Virus record (IMG/VR): IMGVR_UViG_3300032360_000016
Coordinates: 1 to 47,865 of that record
DNA length: 47,865 bases
Source of the DNA: a virus
Strand: one strand, 5' to 3'
This document shows positions 19,901 to 24,124 of the stretch, in pieces. How positions within the stretch are numbered: the first letter of the stretch is position 1; each line of letters begins with the position of its first letter. The position numbers and the translations under genes were made by a program. The notes below the pieces were generated by a model. The model searched no databases and had not been told where the DNA came from. It saw nothing but the letters and a program-made list of their open reading frames with translations.

Positions 19901-22009
19901 TGTAGAATCGTATTCATCCCCACCTAATCTAATATATGGTTTCCCATAAGTATTAGGTAGATTGGCATTACCTGCTGTACCACGGGAAAAAATAGCAACT
20001 ACATCATCAACATCATCTGTGTCCACATGCAAAGTTGCATCTGGCGATGTTTCTCCGATGCCGACATTTGCACCACTAGTACTGTTTAATCGTAAAGGAT
20101 TTCCTTCCAATCTTAATGGGGTATATGCATTTCCACCATAAGAATCAATATAAGCATCAGTACAATTTGCTTGTATAAATAATCTATGATTACTAGCACC
20201 ATTTCCCCCACCAATCTGAATACCTCCACAAGTGGCAGTACAATAAACATGCAAATTTGTCAAATTTGATATCGATGCAGTTCCGATGCCGACTCTACCA
20301 GCACTATTAATAATCATTCTATCTACAGAGGCAACATTTATTCGGAAGGAATCATCAGCACCCTCATTTCTTATATAACTCTTATTACTACCACCTTCAT
20401 TAAAGTTTATATAAGAATCAGACCCTGCAGCTGCATTAATAACAATTCCACCATCACCACTACCACCTGTATTGACACATACTGTTCTACATGCCGTACA
20501 AGTGACATTTGTTGCTGTAGTCCAACCGGCAGCTGCAGAAATACCAGTTATATTGGAACCATCGCCATAGAATCCTGTAGTAGCACAAACTACTGGTGCT
20601 TTAAAACAAACACCACTATTAACTGATCCAGTACCACAAAAACAAAAATTTCCAGCAGCTGTATAAAACTGTAATCCAGATGAATTATTATAACTATTAA
20701 CATATGCCCAACCATTATCATCATAAACTCCAGTTAGCAAATAGTTATCACCCGAACCAAGTAAACATAATCTCCTATTTGCACCCTCTGCTTTCAGACG
20801 AACTCCAGATATATCAACACAAGTAGTAGTACAAGAGATGGTAGAACAGAAGCTAGTGCATGATCCAGTAGGACAAACAAAGGTAGCTGCAGCTCCTGCT
20901 TCTGTCATACCGCTACTAGGAAGGTTTGTTAGATTTGATCCATCGCCATGAAATTCAGTTGCTATCATACATGCAGATGCACATACATCACCAGTAACAG
21001 ATAATCTATGGGAAGGAGATACATCTCCGATGCCGACATTGCCAAGAAAGTTAATACAACCAGCTTGAGTTATATTATAGACTTGAACATCAGTACCGTT
21101 TTGATTATGTGACCACAACCCAAGAGTATTTGCATCACCTGATCCGCTACCACAATATTCCCAATGAAAACCATATTCTCCTGACCATCCACTATTCCAC
21201 TGAAGCACATCACTAAATCCCCAACAAACATCTCCATTATTAGTAATAATACCTGATGCATCACCATCAGGAACATATACAATAAGTCTTCCATCTGCCG
21301 CTGTAGTTCCGATGCCGACATTGCCAGAAGTATCCATATTAAAACCACTACACCATGCTATTGCTGAACCTACTGCAATTCCACTTTCATAATTGAGACT
21401 AAACCTGTCAAGACATTTTCTAATTTGAAAATTACTTCCAGCATCAGTTGAATACCAACCAGTTTCCGCATCATTCATATATGAATCAAAACCGATAGCG
21501 ATGTTATCAACATCATATGACATTAATGTAAGTCTTGTAGTATTTACATTCCCTGCCGTTTCTGTCAATTTTATATTAGGCGTATGGCTTCCAGCCGTTC
21601 CTGTAATGTCTAAATTTGCAGTTGGCGTTGTAGTTCCGATGCCGACTTTGCAAGTAGTTGTAGTTTTATTTGTTCCTGTAGTCCAACCGGCAGCTGCAGA
21701 AATACCAGTTATATTGGAACCATCGCCATAGAATCCTGTTGTAGTACAAGAGATGGTAGAACAAAAACTGGTGCATGATCCAGTAGGGCAAACAAAGGTA
21801 GCTACAGCTCCTGCTTCTGTCATACCGCTACTAGGAAGGTTTGTTAGATTTGATCCATCGCCATGAAATTCAGTTGCAGTAATATTGCCAGTGACGGTGA
21901 GATTATCAAGCTTGATTGTACCATTGGAATTTACTAATTCAAGTGCATTAGATGAAGCATTATCAAGGTAGGTTTTTTCTGCTCCAAAATTAAATCTATA
22001 TTGTGCCAT
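4574..22009 (-). CDS. Giant 5811-aa tail fibre with YadA-like repeats and S74 chaperone
   Basis: One uninterrupted frame of 17.4 kb, very large for a phage gene. Three regions can be seen. Residues 1 to about 1300 contain fibre-shaft repeats of the VGIGTT-P...L-V-G type, joined by HGDGSNLTNLP linkers. Residues about 1310-5670 are dominated by 14-residue YadA/trimeric-autotransporter head repeats (SSAFGYQSCATG type), broken into blocks by recurring linkers and by three Gly-rich inserts. The C-terminus from about Ser5683 is a peptidase-S74 intramolecular chaperone (SDCRMK; FGFIAQEVEAVLPDAV). The protein should form a long trimeric fibre used for host attachment. Cysteine is very frequent, about 9 in a sampled 100 residues. 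AGGAAG lies upstream of the ATG, 12 bp after the sulfotransferase stop. Whether it is a lateral or central fibre cannot be told. Confidence 0.88.
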   Translation of the reverse strand: MAQYRFNFGAEKTYLDNASSNALELVNSNGTIKLDNLTVTGNITATEFHGDGSNLTNLPSSGMTEAGAVATFVCPTGSCTSFCSTISCTTTGFYGDGSNITGISAAAGWTTGTNKTTTTCKVGIGTTTPTANLDITGTAGSHTPNIKLTETAGNVNTTRLTLMSYDVDNIAIGFDSYMNDAETGWYSTDAGSNFQIRKCLDRFSLNYESGIAVGSAIAWCSGFNMDTSGNVGIGTTAADGRLIVYVPDGDASGIITNNGDVCWGFSDVLQWNSGWSGEYGFHWEYCGSGSGDANTLGLWSHNQNGTDVQVYNITQAGCINFLGNVGIGDVSPSHRLSVTGDVCASACMIATEFHGDGSNLTNLPSSGMTEAGAAATFVCPTGSCTSFCSTISCTTTCVDISGVRLKAEGANRRLCLLGSGDNYLLTGVYDDNGWAYVNSYNNSSGLQFYTAAGNFCFCGTGSVNSGVCFKAPVVCATTGFYGDGSNITGISAAAGWTTATNVTCTACRTVCVNTGGSGDGGIVINAAAGSDSYINFNEGGSNKSYIRNEGADDSFRINVASVDRMIINSAGRVGIGTASISNLTNLHVYCTATCGGIQIGGGNGASNHRLFIQANCTDAYIDSYGGNAYTPLRLEGNPLRLNSTSGANVGIGETSPDATLHVDTDDVDDVVAIFSRGTAGNANLPNTYGKPYIRLGGDEYDSTYTDGSYQTIGVGYHTDNNTSISPVEFGAQITNWATAGTGEFVVATRPSVSNVLPTERLRIDKDGNVGIGTTAPQEKLHIYGTSNVDLRMQIVADADVNRLQFYRAKAGPALVTVNQDIVAIQAYGYDGSAYQEAASILMEVDGTAASGDMPGRIAFYTTADGGTASSEAMRITNAGNVGIGTTAPSTKLHVNGVVTWTDGTSTQANTAYTHSQAAHAPSNANNYVHPSADGDDISVDTGALTGAVVISDLDFNVTTDTLGHVTDANGTVGTRTLTLANLGFTGATNANYITNNNQLTNGAGYVTTSGVTSVATGGGLTGGTITSTGTLSHADTSSQASLTALTGANVVSDIDLDTYGHVTSMATRTMTLANLGFTGATNANYITNNNQLTNGAAYITDGNTGWNNSYGFITSTVSGDLTVSGDVGIGTTSPGAELHVLSSTEQANLILETTATTSEALMSLKSKGSDAGILFYETGVGKALIGIDYSDSNKLKINSDDISFSGADVTISAGDVGIGCTAPAQKLDVAGNVKATCFIGDGANLTNLPSTGGMTETGVAAGFVCPTGSCTSFCSTISCSTTCMETPFVCTTNVGVGNTESGTDAFVAGISSQATGVDSSAFGRSSIACGINDLAIGYTAITVPFAGATNQCPEANISIGFCTLASNGYRCDTTTDYYLPSIAIGSCSCSTSCNSLSVGICTQAIAHYSNAFGIKSCATGLCSTASGYQSCATQNRSSAFGSLSCATSHYASAFGYRSHAGGSCSTAVGYQSCTGNASARATASGYKSCAVSACASAFGYQSCATALSSSAVGRSSCATAAFATASGYQSCATGQRSSVFGACSIACGCRDIAIGYTAITVPFAGATNQCPEANISIGFCTIASNGYRCDDTTDYYVPSIAIGSCACSTSCNSLSVGICTQAITYYSSAFGIKSCAIGLCSNALGYLTCAIGANSTAVGWWSCATGGCSTVVGYQSCSFGSYSSAFGYASKASGGQGTAMGYFACAGGVRSTGSGYSSRALGHDSQAFGRSSCASGQCSTAVGFKSCATGISSSAFGESSVACGIKDLAIGYTAITVPYAGATNECPEANISIGFCTIAQNGFRCDAATDWYMPSIAIGVCACSTSCRSLSVGICTQATGSGSSAFGFRSCATSSSTTAVGYLSCATQISASAFGYDSCASGIGASALGYDSVATGTSSSAVGRYSCATGACSSAFGYQSCATAIGATAIGFEAEAAAACQMVLGACCVQSKVFCATTGFYGDGSNLTNLPSTGGMTETGVDAGFVCPTGSCTSFCSTISCTTTCIETPFVCTTNVGVGNTESGSSAFVAGISSQATGTGSSAFGYFSCATGVGSTAVGYYSCATGVQASAFGHYSCALCTVSSAFGRSAKATGDYSQVFGNLSIASGDSASAFGLYSCATQWGATAVGKNSCATGTRSTASGYYSCATGVDSSAFGRSSCAIAARATAIGYYAVASTACALVLGGYCIGIGISAPTSDLHITGSTHLAMTDTTSTSTGTSIASTAHGLSVGDSVKIPSGASNAFEKFSVATVTDVNTFVVDSALTNAVTDVQIYKDSNLLQIDNGDSVNKITIDKSGNVGIGTVSPAQKLDVVGGYIITTDCSGYACAFMQGTSGATIHGNLGTTPAHFGNASKWDTLTACGSNVGIGCTTPAQKLDVAGNVKATCFIGDGANLTNLPSTGGMTETGVAAGFVCPTGSCTSFCSTISCSTTCMETPFVCTTNVGVGNTESGTDAFVAGISSQATGNQSVSIGFSTLANGEYVVALGHKACKTSDNTSNNCSLAVGVCSCVGHGLSNAVGVKVCTTASAYGASVFGTESCASANASLAIGRCAYATGTGATAVGGFKSCATGNHSTASGYMSTASGNSATAVGYFSTATGNCSSAVGFGSCATGIHSSALGRSSRATGSRATASGYKSCAIGTGSSAFGRSSVACGINDLAIGYTAITVPFAGATNQCPEANISIGFCTIASNGYRCDDTTDTYHPSIAIGVCACSTVCSSLSVGICTQATGADSSAFGRSSYATQLNSTAIGRSSCAQGAYSTAVGYVAKSLSSQTSAFGTAPQATALGSTAIGFYPIASGNCSIAVGTQSSATGVDSSAFGRSSVACGTYDLAIGYTAITVPFAGATNQCPEANISIGFCTLASNGYRCDDTTDYYVPSIAIGACACSTSCGSLSVGICTQVTGARSSAFGYQSCATGAQSTASGYKSCAITINSSAFGYRACAVGSRGTASGYLATASGAYSTAIGYNSNTTAAASRGTAIGCGASVSGASGTAVGVRVKAIGACSSAFGYYSCATGANSSAVGRSSCATVADSSVFGKSSTASGLGSTAIGFEAVAGAACQMVLGACCVQSKVFCATTGFYGDGSNLTNLPGGGGGMTETGVAATFVCPTGSCTSFCSTISCSTTCIETPFVCTSNVGVGNTVTGTNATGVGYQVQATGNCSTASGYKSCATGTDTSAFGYFSKATGQSSVAIGRDAQATCFTSIAVGYCSHATGDYASAFGHRSCASASNSTAIGRSSCAITTNSSAFGSFSVACGLYDLAIGYTAITVPFAGATNQCPEANISIGFCTIAQNGFRCDDTTDTYHPSIAIGACSCSTACSSLSVGICTQATGARSSAFGYLSCATGACSSASGYKSCATGAKSSAFGWKSCATIDYSQAFGSLSCAVTAFSSAFGHNSKASGNNSAAFGQQVCASNSCATAFGSYSCALGAFSSAVGYKSCASSCYTAAIGYCAIASTPYALVLGGCCIGIGISAPTSDLHIKGSIHLAMTDTTSTSTGTSIASTAHGLSVGDSVKIPSGAASAFEKFTVATVTDADTFVVDSALTNAVTDVQIYKDSNLLQIDNGDGVNKITVDKSGNLGIGCTAPAQKLDVAGNVKATCFIGDGANLTNLPSTGGMTEAGVDAGFVCPTGACANFCSTISCTTTCIETPFVCTSNVGVGNTVTGTNATGVGYQVQATGANSSAFGYSSLATGIRSSASGYKSCATATFATASGYRDCATADCSTASGYQSCATGTSSVAFGKSSVACGINDLAIGHNAITVPFAGATNQCPEANISIGFCTLASNGFRCDTTTDYYLPSIAIGACTCSTACGSLSVGICTQATGFGSSASGYKAVASGVLSTAIGYLTCATGSRSTAIGQCVCTTGGSSSASGYKSCATNTSSTAFGSPAIASGSRSSAFGSTANATAAYSLAIGRVTTASGGCSAAVGYYTSALSSAHCSQAFGYKSCTTAEGATAIGFEAEATAACQMVLGACCVQSKVFCATTGFYGDGSNLTNLPGGGGGMTETGVAATFVCPTGACTSFCSTISCTTTCMETPFVCTTNVGVGNTESGTNAFVAGISSQATGAKSTASGYKSCAIGIGSTASGYKSCATGNCSAAVGQTSCALEMWAAAVGSVVEATGTRSSAFGFLSCAIGPSSSVFGKSSCAIGDWSTVSGYKSCTTGNNSSAFGHFSCATAEGATAVGYYAVAASARQMVLGACCVQSKVFCATTGFYGDGSNLTNLPSTGGMTETGAAATFVCPTGACTSFCSTISCATTCVETPKVVSSDVGVGNTESGTNAFVAGISSQATGNCSTAVGFGSCATECCSSAFGKEVKATGQNSSASGYKSYASGINSTAIGLCSCATGVGSSAFGLLAKATCNNSSALGHYSCATEVDSTASGRYSSATGVCSSAFGYKSCATAIGATAIGFCTAAAAACQMVLGACCVQSKVFCATTGFYGDGSNLTNLPGGGGMTETGFAATFVCPTGACTSFCSTISCSTTCMETPFVCTSNVGVGNTVTGTNATGVGYQVQATGHCSSVFGYLSCATACEASAFGYLAVATGCFSLVVGSCSSADTHCAHAFGHCSHATGQYSTTVGVCDSASGQGSTAVGYKSCATATNSQVFGFGSCATGSSASAFGYNSCATGNNSSAFGYTAIATATSSTAVGRSSNATGNNSSAFGYSAKAYGTGALAVGFGTCATHNNATAVGINNTRAQACNSSAFGYNANVFSQQVLTVNCCTGWTNNETLTGATTGATGRIVTRTIIGKALTLEAITSAGSGYSAGTEATTGGAGTGATVTITVDGSGVIQTAVIATGGTGYAVDDVLTVANGTGGTVTVETISYEVTIANTSMILFSGTEDISDASNCTYALISTVNTKSVDAMAVGSSSCAVGCRALAIGALSKATSCCAAAIGYQSCSLCKGATAFGYSAKACECNSLAIGYNVSTTHKYSIAIGYSAGYFYSNACASVNIGYNSQVYSRQVLTVNCYTGWSQNEFITGATTGARGKILIGGLVNIGEALTLIGTPPSGSGYSAGTEATTGGTGTGATVTITVDGSGEIQTAVIANGGTGYTSLDVLTVANGSNGTVQVETISYEVTIANQSQTLFAGTEDISDPQNNTYALISTVNTKSAGAVAIGDSVCAVGCRALAIGATSKATSIYATAVGFTNYAYGNSSVAIGRNNTACDTSSNAIGINNIAYASNSIAFGTSSRACCANSSAFGYGTHTIGDKSTAVGYTVKTYGTCSSAFGTNSTACGTSSVAIGYYANATHCNAIIIAARSANWECGFGGAYYSQVFGSASSVLDYQLIRVNCATGWGNAELVTGGTSGATGYIFVYGVTNTGEALSLEAITSAGSGYSAGTEATTGGAGTGATVTITVDGSGVIQTAVLAAGGTGYAVGNVLTVANGTGGTVTVATESYDIRVRLKTTTKFINGETVSPQSGSDGVISCICKTLCGTHSTALGYGNNTLGKCSMTAGFQNKTCCDKATAVGVQSCATGVDSTVVGSCSCATGAWATAVGKSSCATNTSSTAVGYLSCVIALGSSAFGYWASTSGDNSIAVGHYSKADGTYSSAMGVYSCATASYSSAMGVYSCAIAQGSSAFGYKSCATGTCSTASGYKSCATGNFSDAFGHKSCATGICSTAVGSGSCATADCAIAIGYNASTSVDNTMALAASAGVLATGDVTAYASDCRMKCNIITVNCAVDKIKNIRGVQFEWDHQYIRKCNLSFDPIEKGVTFGFIAQEVEAVLPDAVREAPFESQLHRDVSWSEKYKTVKPERIIPILVETVKEQQCVIERQQRQLNTLTCQVEMLLRKCA
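5662..6118 (-). repeat. Gly-rich insert module, copy 1
   Basis: This segment of the giant fibre encodes GWGNAELVTGGTSGATG, then GSGYSAGTEATTGGAGTGAT, VTITVDGSG and GGTGYAVGNVLTVANGTGG. It interrupts the YadA repeats and is a close copy of segments at 6640-7095 and 7396-7845. Its end differs from the other two copies (TKFINGETVSPQSGSDG). Boundaries are approximate. Confidence 0.75.
6640..7095 (-). repeat. Gly-rich insert module, copy 2
   Basis: Encodes GWSQNEFITGATTGARG, GSGYSAGTEATTGGTGTGAT and GGTGYTSLDVLTVANGSNG, ending EDISDPQNNTYALISTVNTK. The end is shared with copy 3 but not copy 1. The most conserved DNA covers the GYSAGTEATTGG coding part. Confidence 0.75.
7396..7845 (-). repeat. Gly-rich insert module, copy 3
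   Basis: Encodes GWTNNETLTGATTGATG, GSGYSAGTEATTGGAGTGAT and GGTGYAVDDVLTVANGTGG, ending EDISDASNCTYALISTVNTK. It is nearer to copy 1 in the GYSAGTE part and to copy 2 at the end, a mosaic pattern that suggests recombination between copies. Confidence 0.75.
11265..11602 (-). repeat. Long direct repeat within giant fibre, copy A
   Basis: About 338 bp are nearly identical to 15120-15457, with a constant 3855-bp offset and therefore no indels between copies. It encodes the segment from SAPTSDLHIKGSIHLAMTDT to VNKITVDKSGN, an ordinary fibre-shaft segment that splits YadA blocks. Confidence 0.85.
15120..15457 (-). repeat. Long direct repeat within giant fibre, copy B
   Basis: Partner of 11265-11602. 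It encodes SAPTSDLHITGSTHLAMTDT to VNKITIDKSGN; differences are scattered single bases, with a small cluster near 15393-15412. The repeat could support recombination removing or duplicating 3.9 kb of YadA repeats in frame. Confidence 0.85.
21303..21627 (-). repeat. Segment shared between the two giant fibre genes (copy in 5811-aa gene)
   Basis: 325 bp are closely similar to 27198-27522 in the other fibre, equal in length and in the same frame. It encodes TANLDITGTAGSHTPNIKLT, FDSYMNDAETGW, NYESGIAVGSAIAWCSGF and MDTSGNVGIGTT. This is direct evidence that the two fibres exchange or duplicate modules. Confidence 0.85.
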
Positions 22010-22021
22010 AGGGTCTTCTTC

Positions 22022-22831
22022 CTATCTATAATCGAATCTTTGGTAAAACCAATCACATTCATTCCGTATCCATTCACAACATTGTTCTCCAAGCACTTCA
22101 TTATAATCTGGTTTAGTAAACTTAACTTCTTTTTTTATATTATGATCACCAGCATAGCCATATATAACATCATCTTCTTCTGTTGCCTGTTCTACATTAT
22201 TAAAATCATGACCTTTATAATAAGGTAATTCAAATGTATCATATATTTTCCTTAATTGTCTCTCTGGAGATTGTACAAATTCTTCATATTTTACATAACG
22301 TATCGGTTTTTCTTCCCTGACAACTTGATACAACCTTTCAAATGCAAGACCAATTGGCTGTGTCTGCATCCATTGTCCTACTCTTTTTTCAGTTGTAGTT
22401 CCTGTCATTTCTGAATGATTTGTCATCCCTTTATCAATTTCGGGATTCTTTAAGTAATTCTTTTCCATACTGGCAAGAACACTTCGGGGATCTCTAATCA
22501 TACAAACAATTTTTGGTTTGGGATAATAGAAATCAATAAAATCATAATGTATTCCCCAACCCCTGCTCTTGTCTAGTATATAGGGTTTGTCTGTTACCCC
22601 TTTGAAATACCCCATCATACCATGCAGACAAAACTTCCTAAACCCTTCTGTCACCGTTTCTTTATCCTGAGCCTTAAATTCAAGACTTTCGGAATATATT
22701 GCCCTAGAAGAATATAGCAGTTCTAGGACACCACTAGTAGGCGTCACATAGAACTCTGGATTCTGTGCGAATATATTTTGAAGTAATGTACTACCAGCTC
22801 TAGGTAAACTGCTATTGAACATCACTTTCAT
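22022..22831 (-). CDS. Sulfotransferase family protein
   Basis: This 269-aa protein carries both PAPS-binding signatures of the sulfotransferase superfamily: the N-terminal 5'-phosphosulfate loop SSLPRAGSTLLQ (7-18) and the 3'-phosphate motif IRDPRSVLAS (112-121) with Arg113 and Ser121 at the usual spacing. A later RYVKYEEFVQSPERQLRKI (178-196) fits the conserved region that ends the fold. It should transfer sulfate from PAPS to a hydroxyl on a sugar or tyrosine; the acceptor cannot be read from sequence. It overlaps the glycosyltransferase gene by 20 bp (GGAG about 12 bases before the ATG) and ends 12 bp before the giant fibre, so it is translated with both. Met4 is a possible alternative start. 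Sulfation of the fibre, its glycan or a host surface polymer are all possible. Confidence 0.85.
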   Translation of the reverse strand: MKVMFNSSLPRAGSTLLQNIFAQNPEFYVTPTSGVLELLYSSRAIYSESLEFKAQDKETVTEGFRKFCLHGMMGYFKGVTDKPYILDKSRGWGIHYDFIDFYYPKPKIVCMIRDPRSVLASMEKNYLKNPEIDKGMTNHSEMTGTTTEKRVGQWMQTQPIGLAFERLYQVVREEKPIRYVKYEEFVQSPERQLRKIYDTFELPYYKGHDFNNVEQATEEDDVIYGYAGDHNIKKEVKFTKPDYNEVLGEQCCEWIRNECDWFYQRFDYR

Positions 22832-23723
22832 AAATTTGCTTCTCCACAGACGAAACTATTTCGTCAACATCAAATATTTCATCAGTAATATATGGATATT
22901 CATCAGTCGCCCCAGATATATCATATTTTTGGTACAAATCCTTTGCAGGAGTATTAAATTTTACATCAGCACTAGGTAAAATATGACTATGAAATGAATA
23001 ACTCCAAATTTCTGGTTCGTTGGCTATCCACAAAACAGTACTAGGCATTTTCATAGCTCCAGCACCATGTTGTAAACAACTATCAATCAATACTCGACCT
23101 TTAGTTGTTTTTAATAATGCAAATATTTCCATTTCATTAAGATTCTGAACTGGTTCTGTACCTGCAACAATCTGTTTTTCATTATAGCAAACTTGAAAAA
23201 TATGATATTTACTTTTCAAACTTTCTACAACTGCCTGTACAGTTTTCAATGGCATATCTCTTGCCCAACTATAAACTCTTTTCCCTTCTGGATCTGGAGC
23301 TCCCCCATTAGATTGAATAATGATAGAAGGCTTATCGCGTTTATAATTTTGTTCAATTGTTTGATGATGTCTAAAATTAAAATGTAATTCGGGAAGCTCA
23401 CCTTCATACTCCATACCGTACATCTCTATCCAAGATTGGTATAAAGGTTTTCTTTCAACCACATGCTGAGTAGAAAGATACACCTCCTGAGCAAGAAGTA
23501 ACGGATTACCCCTCTTTATATTGTCTTCATAAAAATATTGTGTTGTTCCAAATTTGAAAACTCTTTCAACATTTGGATCAAATTTAAATATCTCTGGCCA
23601 TCCTGTTAATACAAAAATTGGATTATCAGGATATGTCTTCTTTATAGCCTTTAATACTGCAGTGGCAGAGACATTTTTGCCTATGCCACCATTAATGTGA
23701 AATATTATATTGTCAAAATCCAT
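22812..23723 (-). CDS. Glycosyltransferase family 9-like protein
   Basis: This 303-aa protein looks like a GT-B enzyme related to ADP-heptose:LPS heptosyltransferases. The N-terminal half has GGIGKNVSATAVLKAIKKTY (12-31) and FVLTGWPEIFKFDPNVERVF (37-56), the pattern of GT9 proteins that start with a glycine loop and a Rossmann-like fold. The C-terminal half has RDMPLKTVQAVVESLK (155-170) and LIDSCLQHGAGAMKMPSTVL (212-231), equivalent to the GT9 donor-site stretch (D-S/T-G...H-A-A). The match is to fold and motif order, so donor and acceptor are unknown. It is the second gene after the late promoter at 24115-24122 and overlaps the sulfotransferase, implying a glycan modified by both enzymes. 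AGG lies about 8 bases before the ATG. Confidence 0.7.
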   Translation of the reverse strand: MDFDNIIFHINGGIGKNVSATAVLKAIKKTYPDNPIFVLTGWPEIFKFDPNVERVFKFGTTQYFYEDNIKRGNPLLLAQEVYLSTQHVVERKPLYQSWIEMYGMEYEGELPELHFNFRHHQTIEQNYKRDKPSIIIQSNGGAPDPEGKRVYSWARDMPLKTVQAVVESLKSKYHIFQVCYNEKQIVAGTEPVQNLNEMEIFALLKTTKGRVLIDSCLQHGAGAMKMPSTVLWIANEPEIWSYSFHSHILPSADVKFNTPAKDLYQKYDISGATDEYPYITDEIFDVDEIVSSVEKQIYESDVQ

Positions 23724-23756
23724 TACAACCTCAATTCAAAAAATATTAATAATATA

Positions 23757-24062
23757 TTAACCAGCCAATTTAGCTGTTATTTTTGCTTCAGCAACTGCCA
23801 AAATATTTCCATCTGTAATATCGGTATCAGCACCAGCATCAGATTCATCCCATTCGTTGAGGATTTCCCGACCACCAGCATCCTTTGCCGCTTGATCTAC
23901 ATAAATTTTATAATTGATTCGTAAACGAGTAGTTGGCGGTTGATCGTCGCCTGCACCCGCCCCGTAATCATTTAACCTATATTCGAGATTTGCTTCAGAA
24001 ATTATTACTACTGCATTCGCGAATGTATGTCCAAATTCAGTTACGCTTGTTGTAAATGCCAT
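23757..24062 (-). CDS. Small protein heading the modification/fibre operon, function unknown
   Basis: This 101-aa acidic protein (MAFTTSVTEFGHTFANAVVI start, AEAKITAKLAG end) matches no family I can name. Predicted features are beta-strands (TRLRINYKIYV) followed by a C-terminal helix; there is no signal peptide, membrane segment or cysteine. AGGAGAAAAAAACA precedes the ATG. It is the first gene downstream of a T4-type late promoter and leader stem-loop, so it is probably abundant late in infection. That expression and the position between two fibres fit a small structural protein or assembly factor better than an enzyme. Confidence 0.7.
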   Translation of the reverse strand: MAFTTSVTEFGHTFANAVVIISEANLEYRLNDYGAGAGDDQPPTTRLRINYKIYVDQAAKDAGGREILNEWDESDAGADTDITDGNILAVAEAKITAKLAG

Positions 24063-24089
24063 TGTTTTTTTCTCCTATTTTAATTATTA

Positions 24090-24111
24090 ATATCAAATTC
24101 ATATTTGATAT
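24090..24111 (-). promoter_or_regulatory. Leader stem-loop
   Basis: A perfect 9-bp inverted repeat (ATATCAAAT / ATTTGATAT) closes a 4-base loop, lying between the late promoter and the ribosome-binding site of the 101-aa gene. No U-tract follows in the direction of transcription, so it is not a typical terminator. It would sit at or very near the 5' end of the late transcript and could protect it; the stem is all A-T except two G-C pairs at most, so it is weak. Confidence 0.45.
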
Positions 24112-24114
24112 ATC

Positions 24115-24122
24115 TATTTATA
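24115..24122 (-). promoter_or_regulatory. T4-type late promoter TATAAATA
   Basis: On the minus strand this is TATAAATA, in a 13-base context (24114-24126) identical to that at 2921-2933. It lies immediately after the stop of the 4340-aa fibre and 53 bp before the 101-aa gene. It should drive the 101-aa gene, the glycosyltransferase, the sulfotransferase and the 5811-aa fibre. Confidence 0.72.
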
Positions 24123-24124
24123 TG

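Noticed and set aside
20174-20181. TATAAATA on the plus strand, also at 25691-25698.
   Set aside because: Both point antisense inside fibre genes with no plus-strand gene downstream; expected by chance in AT-rich DNA.
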